Shown here one piece after another: positions 1 to 5,479 of a DNA stretch of 5,479 bases (position 1 is its first letter; each line of letters starts with the position of its first letter). The notes under the pieces are model-generated. The model was not told where the DNA came from. It ran no database searches and saw nothing but the letters and a program-made list of their open reading frames with translations. The DNA is from Nitrospirae bacterium GWC2_57_9 (GTDB lineage Bacteria > Nitrospirota > UBA9217), in contig MHEA01000146.1 of assembly GCA_001805085.1 (NCBI GenBank), forward strand, positions 20,094 to 25,572, given 5' to 3'. The translations under genes were made by a program, and so were the position numbers.

Positions 1-1379
1 AGGATCAGGTCCGGAAGGTTCCCTTCTTCTCTTGCCTTCGCGTACCGCCTCCCCACTACTTCCGCGATACTCGCGAAGTCGTTGGCGCCCTGGACCGTCC
101 TGATCCGGAACCGCTTGTAATGACCTTTGGCGGGCAGATTGTCCTCGAACCTGACCATGCTCGCGACCGAGTCGGTCCCCTGGATGTTGGATATGTCGAA
201 AGCCTCTATCCTGCGCGGCAGGTTCGTAAGGCCCAGTTCCTCCTGGAGGCGCGTCAGGATCTTCTCCTTGCTTCTCCCGGACAGCAGCTGCTCCCGGAGC
301 GAATGGGCAGCATTGTCCGAGGCCATCTGCACGAGTTCCCGTTTCCTGCCCCGCTGGGGCACGAGCACCTCCACCCTGCCTGACCGTTTTTCGGAGAGCC
401 ACGCCTCGATCACTGCCAGGTCCGGTACTTCCACCGGGAGCAGGACCTCCTGGGGCATGATCATCTCCTTTGCATAGAACTGCCGGAGAAAATCGTTCAT
501 CACTTCCACGTCGGTCATCCCCTTCACGTCCTCGAGATAGAAATCCTTGCGCCCGAGCAGCATTCCGTTCCTGACGAAAAGCGCCTGGATATCGGCGCGC
601 CCCGCTTCGAACGCGGCGCCGAACACGTCCTGGTTCTCGAATCCGGAAGAGATTATCTTCTGCTTCTCGAAGGCTCCCTCGATCTTCGCGATACGGTCCC
701 TCAGTTCGGCGGCACGTTCGTACTCCATCTTTTCCGACGCATCCACCATGCGCTGCTTCAGTATGTCGATAAGGTCATGGTTCTTCCCTTCCAGGAAGAG
801 ACGGACCTGGCTCACCATGTCCTGATATTGCGTTTTGTCGGCCTCGCCGTTGCAGGGCGCCAGACAGCGGCCGATCTGGAACTGAATGCAAGGTCTCGCC
901 GGCCTGTCTGACTTGAACTCGATCCTGCAAGGAGCGATCGGAAAGGTCCGTCGGATAAGCGCCAAAGACTCCCACATTCCGCCCGCCGGGACATAGGGCC
1001 CGTAGTAGAGGGCAGCATCCTTCTTTAGTCTCCGAACCACTTCAAGACGGGGATATTCTGATTTTATATCAAATCGCAGGTACGGATAATTCTTGTCATC
1101 CCGCAGAATGATGTTGTATCGGGGCTTGTGCTTCTTGATAAGGTTCGATTCGAGCGCCAGCGCTTCCAGCTCGGTGTGGGTCACGATCGTCTCCAGGTCG
1201 ACGATCTGCCTCACCATGATCTCGGTCTTTTCCCCTTTTGAGCCCTTTTGAAAGTAGGACCGTACCCGGTTCTTGAGTGACAGAGCTTTGCCGACGTAGA
1301 TGATATGCCCTGCCTGGTCCTTCATAAGATAAACACCGGGCTCATCAGGCAGGTTCTGCAGTTTTTCTTCGAGGGTCAT
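1..1379 (-). CDS. uvrC: UvrABC excinuclease subunit C (partial, 3' end off the window)
   Basis: UvrC is the nuclease of nucleotide excision repair: recruited by the UvrB-DNA complex, it cuts 3' and then 5' of the lesion. The frame, translated by hand, is open without a frameshift for 459 codons to the left edge. Order of parts: a GIY-YIG nuclease domain (GVY 15-17, YVG 28-30, probable catalytic R38, metal-binding E77 in a TELEALALE stretch); four cysteines C151, C164, C172 and C176 matching the Fe-S cluster positions described for E. coli UvrC; a UVR domain (about 200-235) that pairs with the UvrB C-terminus; and the start of the RNase H-like nuclease domain, with the first catalytic Asp at D395 (FDISNIQG). 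The rest of that domain and the C-terminal helix-hairpin-helix region lie outside; relatives are about 600 residues. The ATG is the first possible start because an in-frame TAA lies 15 bases upstream. No clear Shine-Dalgarno sequence precedes it. The gene lies 215 bases after rpsD. Confidence 0.97.
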   Translation of the reverse strand, partial: MTLEEKLQNLPDEPGVYLMKDQAGHIIYVGKALSLKNRVRSYFQKGSKGEKTEIMVRQIVDLETIVTHTELEALALESNLIKKHKPRYNIILRDDKNYPYLRFDIKSEYPRLEVVRRLKKDAALYYGPYVPAGGMWESLALIRRTFPIAPCRIEFKSDRPARPCIQFQIGRCLAPCNGEADKTQYQDMVSQVRLFLEGKNHDLIDILKQRMVDASEKMEYERAAELRDRIAKIEGAFEKQKIISSGFENQDVFGAAFEAGRADIQALFVRNGMLLGRKDFYLEDVKGMTDVEVMNDFLRQFYAKEMIMPQEVLLPVEVPDLAVIEAWLSEKRSGRVEVLVPQRGRKRELVQMASDNAAHSLREQLLSGRSKEKILTRLQEELGLTNLPRRIEAFDISNIQGTDSVASMVRFEDNLPAKGHYKRFRIRTVQGANDFASIAEVVGRRYAKAREEGNLPDLI

Positions 1380-1388
1380 AGCAAAAGT

Positions 1389-1394
1389 ATTTTA
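1389..1394 (-). promoter_or_regulatory. Possible -10 element of uvrC
   Basis: TAAAAT on the minus strand, five of six matches to the sigma-70 -10 consensus, ends nine bases before the uvrC ATG. No good -35 is visible 16-18 bases upstream, so this rests on one hexamer. If used, transcription would start within a few bases of the ATG, which would fit the lack of a Shine-Dalgarno sequence. Confidence 0.3.
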
Positions 1395-1594
1395 CCATGA
1401 ACAGGACGAGAGGGACACGGCTAATTGGCGAGAGGAATAACGCCGGCGGGAAAGGAAGCCTGCTGGTGAAGAACTGATGCTCGATCCCAGCGCTGGCGCC
1501 TGTGATCATCGACCAGCAATACCGGAGAGGATAACCGAATGACGGACCGGCTGTTCCCCCGAAATGCTTCAACTCTAAATTCTCATGGCAAAGG

Positions 1595-2188
1595 TCACCG
1601 GGAATAAAATTCGACGATAAGAGACTCGTCGATCTCCATGCCGACCTCGTCGCGGTTCGGCAAGCCGATGACCTTCCCGGTAGTGCCTTCGCGGGTGAGC
1701 CAGGCGACAGGATTCCGGTGCGCCTTCAGTTCATCCTGTACCTCGGGGATCTTCAGCGCCTGCTCGGTAACCGTGATGCTCTCGCCGGGACTGACCAGGT
1801 AGGACGGCTTGTCCACGCGCCTGCCGTCGATCAGCACATGACCATAGCTGATCAGGTGCCGTCCCATGAGCCGGGTGCGCGCAAAACCGAACCGGTAAAG
1901 CGCATTATCGAGACGTCGTTCCAGGGTCTGAAGTAGTACCTGGCCTGAAGGTTCGTTCGAGCGCAATGCCTTCTCGAAGTAGCGCAGGAACTGTGCTTCA
2001 CGCACGCCGTACATATATTTCACTTTCTGTTTCTCGGCCAATTGCCGGACATATTCCGATTTTCGCTGGCGGGGGTTCTTCATGCCGCCTGGAGGGACAT
2101 TGATCCGCCTCTGCAGGGACGTTCCCCCGGTACCGTAAATATCAACGCCAAAACGGCGTGAGATCTTATGTTTTGATAAACGTGCCAT
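1595..2188 (-). CDS. rpsD: 30S ribosomal protein S4, cysteine-free form
   Basis: S4 binds 16S rRNA early in assembly of the small ribosomal subunit and helps shape the mRNA entry channel. The 197-residue product has the family features: the EKQKVKYMYGV region (52-62), LLQTLERRLDNALYRFGFA (85-103) opening the S4 RNA-binding domain, RHLISYGHVLIDG (110-122), VSPGESI (132-138), and the typical end ESLIVEFYSR. The first 45 residues are atypical: the cysteine-bearing zinc-knuckle region seen in many bacterial S4 proteins is replaced by a YGTGGTSLQRR (18-28) and VPPGGMKNPRQRKSEY (31-46) stretch, and the protein has no cysteine at all. rpsD usually lies in the alpha operon with rpsM, rpsK and rpoA; here it stands alone between uvrB and uvrC, so it may be a second copy. 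The ATG matches the usual MARL-type start, but no Shine-Dalgarno sequence is visible. No terminator hairpin with a T-run follows the TGA. Confidence 0.96.
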   Translation of the reverse strand: MARLSKHKISRRFGVDIYGTGGTSLQRRINVPPGGMKNPRQRKSEYVRQLAEKQKVKYMYGVREAQFLRYFEKALRSNEPSGQVLLQTLERRLDNALYRFGFARTRLMGRHLISYGHVLIDGRRVDKPSYLVSPGESITVTEQALKIPEVQDELKAHRNPVAWLTREGTTGKVIGLPNRDEVGMEIDESLIVEFYSR

Positions 2189-2193
2189 ATAAA

Positions 2194-2222
2194 AATATAA
2201 CTCGGGAAGACAGGGAACACAA
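2194..2222 (-). promoter_or_regulatory. Candidate rpsD promoter close to the ATG
   Basis: On the minus strand TTGTGT (2217-2222) and TATATT (2194-2199) are separated by 17 bases. The -10 has five of six consensus matches, the -35 only three. Only five bases separate the -10 from the ATG, so a start from this promoter would give a leaderless or nearly leaderless mRNA. The AT-rich run could instead be a translation-enhancing leader transcribed from farther upstream. Confidence 0.35.
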
Positions 2223-2281
2223 ATTATTCGGGCAGGGAGGCGTGAAGTAGACGGACTTTAGAAGTACTGTGATTGAGTGGA

Positions 2282-2299
2282 AGGACCAACAGGACCAAC
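2282..2299 (+). repeat. Two tandem copies of AGGACCAAC
   Basis: The 9-base unit AGGACCAAC occurs at 2282-2290 and again, head to tail and identical, at 2291-2299. It lies just outside the left arm of the inverted repeat in the rpsD-uvrB gap. It is too short to assign a role; it may be replication slippage or part of a larger dispersed repeat. Confidence 0.6.
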
Positions 2300-2307
2300 A
2301 CCCTTAA

Positions 2308-2424
2308 CCGCGAAGGCGCGAAAGACTCCAGGAAGCGAAAAGAATTGAACAAATTGATCTAAGCCAGGGAAAGCGGACCGAGCTTCAAGCATTTGACTTC
2401 CTCGCGTCCCCCGCGCCTTCGCGG
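2308..2424. repeat. 117-bp inverted-repeat element (MITE-like or REP-like candidate)
   Basis: Arms of 28 bases, 2308-2335 and 2397-2424, are inverted copies matching at 23 of 28 positions by eye. The outer 13 bases are perfect (CCGCGAAGGCGCG facing CGCGCCTTCGCGG), and an inner AGGAAG/CTTCCT also pairs. The 61-base centre (2336-2396) has no ORF. The trinucleotide TAA borders both ends on the same strand (2305-2307 and 2425-2427), which could be a short target duplication or chance in AT-rich flanks. The arms have a CGCGAAGG-like inner periodicity that resembles short dispersed repeats I recall from environmental bacterial genomes; that is recollection, not a search. The element starts 20 bases after the uvrB stop, so it would be transcribed as a 3' tail of uvrB mRNA. 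The long loop and lack of a following T-run argue against an intrinsic terminator. Confidence 0.7.
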
Positions 2425-2444
2425 TAAATTTATTTTAAAGGTCG

Positions 2445-4448
<2,004 letters not shown>

Positions 4449-4454
4449 AAGCGG

Positions 4455-4484
4455 ATATTACTCTATTTACCTGATCAGGGTCAA
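4455..4484 (-). promoter_or_regulatory. Candidate sigma-70-type promoter of uvrB
   Basis: On the minus strand TTGACC (4479-4484, five of six matches to the -35 consensus) and TAATAT (4455-4460, four of six) are separated by 18 bases. Six bases then separate the -10 from the uvrB ATG, leaving no room for a normal ribosome-binding leader. A perfect palindrome lies inside the spacer and touches the -35. Confidence 0.45.
4470..4479. promoter_or_regulatory. 10-bp perfect palindrome in the uvrB promoter (possible operator)
   Basis: CCTGATCAGG reads the same on both strands and lies between the proposed -35 and -10 of uvrB. A dimeric repressor bound here would block RNA polymerase. uvrB is SOS-controlled in many bacteria, but this sequence does not match the E. 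coli or Bacillus LexA boxes, so the regulator is unknown. A palindrome this short can also arise by chance. Confidence 0.35.
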
Positions 4485-4499
4485 TCCTTCCGGGTCAAT
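4478..4499 (-). repeat. Direct repeat of ATTGACCC upstream of uvrB
   Basis: On the minus strand ATTGACCC occurs at 4492-4499 and at 4478-4485, starts 14 bases apart. The inner copy contains the proposed uvrB -35 and overlaps the CCTGATCAGG palindrome by two bases. The pair could be a tandem binding site for a regulator, or two alternative -35 elements. Confidence 0.5.
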
Positions 4500-4631
4500 A
4501 TTGCACAGAACGTGACAAATTTCGTCAGCCTGATTCGTTAATTCCATTGGGCAATAATGACAAAAAAAACAAATAATTAATTCTCTATGATTCCTGCTGC
4601 CCTGTTCAAAGAAAGATAATGTGTCTTAAAA

Positions 4632-4647
4632 TGATACTATGGTATTA
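4632..4647. promoter_or_regulatory. Imperfect palindrome, possible activator-binding site
   Basis: TGATACTATGGTATTA pairs with itself at six of eight positions around a centre between 4639 and 4640, with an ATAC-N4-GTAT core. It lies about 76 bases upstream of the predicted sigma-54 start, near the usual range for enhancer-binding activators. The activator cannot be named, and AT-rich DNA readily yields such palindromes. Confidence 0.3.
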
Positions 4648-4660
4648 AATTATAAAAAAA

Positions 4661-4673
4661 TAAGCCATTGATT
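4661..4673 (-). promoter_or_regulatory. IHF-like site (exact consensus match)
   Basis: The minus strand reads AATCAATGGCTTA, an exact match to the IHF core WATCAANNNNTTR, flanked by A/T-rich DNA. It is centred about 49 bases upstream of the predicted sigma-54 start, between the candidate activator palindrome and the -24 element. That is where IHF bends DNA to bring activator and polymerase together in classic sigma-54 promoters. A consensus this degenerate occurs by chance in AT-rich DNA; the position is what gives it weight. Confidence 0.4.
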
Positions 4674-4689
4674 CTCTTAAATTTTCGAA

Positions 4690-4705
4690 AGGCATTTGTT
4701 TTGCA
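4690..4705 (+). promoter_or_regulatory. Sigma-54 (RpoN) -24/-12 promoter of the TPR-like gene
   Basis: AGGCATTTGTTTTGCA matches the TGGCACG-N4-TTGCW consensus. The invariant GG (4691-4692) and GC (4703-4704) have exactly the required spacing, CA follows GG, and the -12 block TTGCA is perfect. Mismatches are A for T before GG and TT for CG after GGCA. Transcription would start near 4716, giving a leader of about 38 bases that ends in a strong Shine-Dalgarno sequence. This would make the gene dependent on an ATP-using activator and silent without it. Confidence 0.6.
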
Positions 4706-4742
4706 ACAATTACGAGAATTCTGTGCATCAAAGTTGATCTTT

Positions 4743-4747
4743 GGAGG
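4743..4747 (+). promoter_or_regulatory. Strong Shine-Dalgarno sequence of the TPR-like gene
   Basis: GGAGG lies six bases before the ATG at 4754 and fixes that start. It is the only clear Shine-Dalgarno sequence ahead of any of the four genes. A 5+2+5 inverted repeat (ATCAA/TTGAT, 4727-4738) ends four bases upstream of it and could affect access to it. Confidence 0.85.
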
Positions 4748-4753
4748 AAGCTC

Positions 4754-5449
4754 ATGAAGAAGGCAATTATCATCAGTATGGCAGCAGCATTGATCATGGC
4801 GGGCATGGTCTTATCCGCATTTGCACGAGAAGGCTCTCGTTGCAAAGCAACGGACAAGGTCTGCAGGGATTTCGAGGCCCTTGCGGATGCCGAACAGTTC
4901 GAGGCAATAGCAGGCAAAGTAGACAAATCGGAAAAATATTCGCAAGGTTCGCGCCATTACATCGGCAGGGCCTACCTGGCGCTTGCAGCAAGCGAGAACA
5001 ACACGCCCCAGCAGGAGGAAGCATTCTGCAGGAAGGCGCTTGAGTTCGGAGCGAGCCAGGCGTACATGGGTCTGTACTTCATTCATGTCCAGAAAAATGA
5101 GGAGCAGGCGCTCGGGTACCTGCGGGAGTACGTCAAAACAAAGCCGGCAGATTCCGTTCCCTATGTGATCCTGGGCGAATCAGAGCTCGGGAAGAAGAAT
5201 TACCACCTTGCCGACGCCTATCTCCGGGAAGCAAAGAGGCTGTCCCGCGCAAACTCCCCCGGCGTTGACTGGATGCTGTTCCAGGCAAATTACCTGCTCG
5301 GAAATTATCAGTATGCCAGCGAAGTCCTTGACAGGGCGCTCAAGAACGGCAACGGCAGGTTCGAGCAGGAGCTCAGGATGCTGTCGTCGGACGCCCGGTT
5401 CCAGGGCATTGCCAAACGACCGGAATTCAGGAATATGATCCCCGGTTAA
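4754..5449 (+). CDS. Exported TPR-like repeat protein of unknown function
   Basis: I do not recognise a named family for this 231-residue protein. It opens with a typical Sec signal peptide: MKK, a hydrophobic core (residues 4-20), and a likely cut after AFA (22-24). The mature protein should be periplasmic or secreted; there is no lipobox cysteine at the cut site and no later membrane segment. The rest is helical and TPR-like: repeats around 87-125 (AFCRKALEFGA, then EQALGYLREYVKTKPAD), 136-165 (YVILGESELGKKNYHLADAYLREAKRL) and 172-198 (ANYLLGNYQYASEVLDRAL), with the Gly/Tyr/Ala spacing expected of TPR helix pairs. The end, LSSDARFQGIAKRPEFRNMI (210-229), resembles the closing motif often seen after TPR arrays. 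Cysteines are C30, C37 and C92; C30 and C37 could form a disulfide in the mature N-terminus. TPRs usually mediate protein contacts, so a scaffold or envelope role is possible. A strong Shine-Dalgarno sequence fixes the start, and a sigma-54-type promoter lies upstream. Confidence 0.85.
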   Translation: MKKAIIISMAAALIMAGMVLSAFAREGSRCKATDKVCRDFEALADAEQFEAIAGKVDKSEKYSQGSRHYIGRAYLALAASENNTPQQEEAFCRKALEFGASQAYMGLYFIHVQKNEEQALGYLREYVKTKPADSVPYVILGESELGKKNYHLADAYLREAKRLSRANSPGVDWMLFQANYLLGNYQYASEVLDRALKNGNGRFEQELRMLSSDARFQGIAKRPEFRNMIPG

Positions 5450-5479
5450 CGGCTGCCCGCATATAATCTCTTTAAAAAT

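Larger units (their letters stand above)
4449..4753. other. AT-rich divergent control region between uvrB and the TPR-like gene
   Basis: This 305-base stretch holds no gene I can support. Its left fifth carries the uvrB promoter signals. The rest is strikingly AT-rich compared with the flanking genes, with A-tracts at 4562-4569 and 4654-4660 that may bend the DNA, and it contains the sigma-54-type promoter, IHF-like site and palindrome of the plus-strand gene. An alternative sigma-70-like pair, TTCAAA (4605-4610) and TAAAAT (4627-4632) with 16 bases between, is also present on the plus strand. A TGAC-N7-GTCA inverted repeat lies at 4513-4527. Confidence 0.7.

Noticed and set aside
120..477. 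Two plus-strand open frames opposite uvrC
   Set aside because: Both are antisense to the intact uvrC frame and have no domain of their own.
1487..1496. CCAGCGCTGG palindrome in the rpsD-uvrC gap as an operator or terminator
   Set aside because: A 10-base GC palindrome without a loop, T-run or promoter near it; likely chance in GC-rich DNA.
1345..1572. A 75-codon minus-strand frame across the rpsD-uvrC gap
   Set aside because: It needs a TTG start, has no ribosome-binding sequence, overlaps the uvrC start by 35 bases and has no recognisable domain.
1380..1594. A tRNA or small RNA gene in the rpsD-uvrC gap
   Set aside because: No T-loop GTTCRANNC pattern with a matching acceptor stem and no strong hairpin plus T-run on either strand.
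2308..2424. The inverted repeat as an intrinsic terminator for uvrB
   Set aside because: The loop between the arms is 61 bases and no T-run follows in the direction of uvrB transcription, so a simple intrinsic terminator is unlikely.
4645..4926. A 93-codon minus-strand frame opposite the TPR-like gene start
   Set aside because: Most of it mirrors the signal-peptide coding region of the plus-strand gene, and its end lies in AT-rich control DNA. No Shine-Dalgarno sequence or family resemblance was seen.
5462..5467. TATAAT just after the TPR-like gene as a promoter for a following gene
   Set aside because: A perfect -10 hexamer, but no -35-like sequence 16-18 bases upstream, and the window ends before any gene start.

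Overview
The window holds three genes on the minus strand and one on the plus strand. Reading right to left they are uvrB, a ribosomal protein S4 gene (rpsD) and the 5' three quarters of uvrC, which runs off the left edge. A divergent gene at the right end encodes a small exported TPR-like protein. The fairly GC-rich coding DNA, the clustering of uvrB and uvrC, an unusual stand-alone S4 and a sigma-54-type promoter suggest a Gram-negative environmental bacterium, for example Deltaproteobacteria in the broad sense or Nitrospirota. The sequence alone does not settle the taxon.

Layout: 1-1379 is uvrC (partial, C-terminus missing). 1380-1594 is an intergenic gap with no gene I can support. 1595-2188 is rpsD. 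2189-2444 is a gap containing a 117-bp imperfect inverted repeat (2308-2424) and a 9-bp tandem duplication. 2445-4448 is complete uvrB. 4449-4753 is an AT-rich divergent control region. 4754-5449 is the exported TPR-like gene. The last 30 bases hold nothing I can name.

UvrB and UvrC act in the same pathway. UvrB is handed damaged DNA by UvrA, verifies the lesion and recruits UvrC, which cuts on both sides. The S4 gene between them is not obviously related in function. The gaps of 215 and 256 bases suggest separate transcription units.

The most interesting non-coding signals lie in the divergent region. Upstream of the TPR gene there is a good -24/-12 (sigma-54) promoter, an exact IHF-consensus match about 50 bp upstream of the predicted start and an imperfect palindrome about 76 bp upstream. 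This is the layout of an activator-dependent promoter. On the uvrB side there are two ATTGACCC repeats and a perfect 10-bp palindrome inside the predicted promoter spacer. All three minus-strand genes lack a clear Shine-Dalgarno sequence and carry a -10-like hexamer 5 to 9 bases before the ATG, which hints at leaderless or near-leaderless transcripts. The plus-strand gene has a strong Shine-Dalgarno sequence. I found no CRISPR, phage, toxin-antitoxin or defence genes; apart from these signals the gene content is ordinary.
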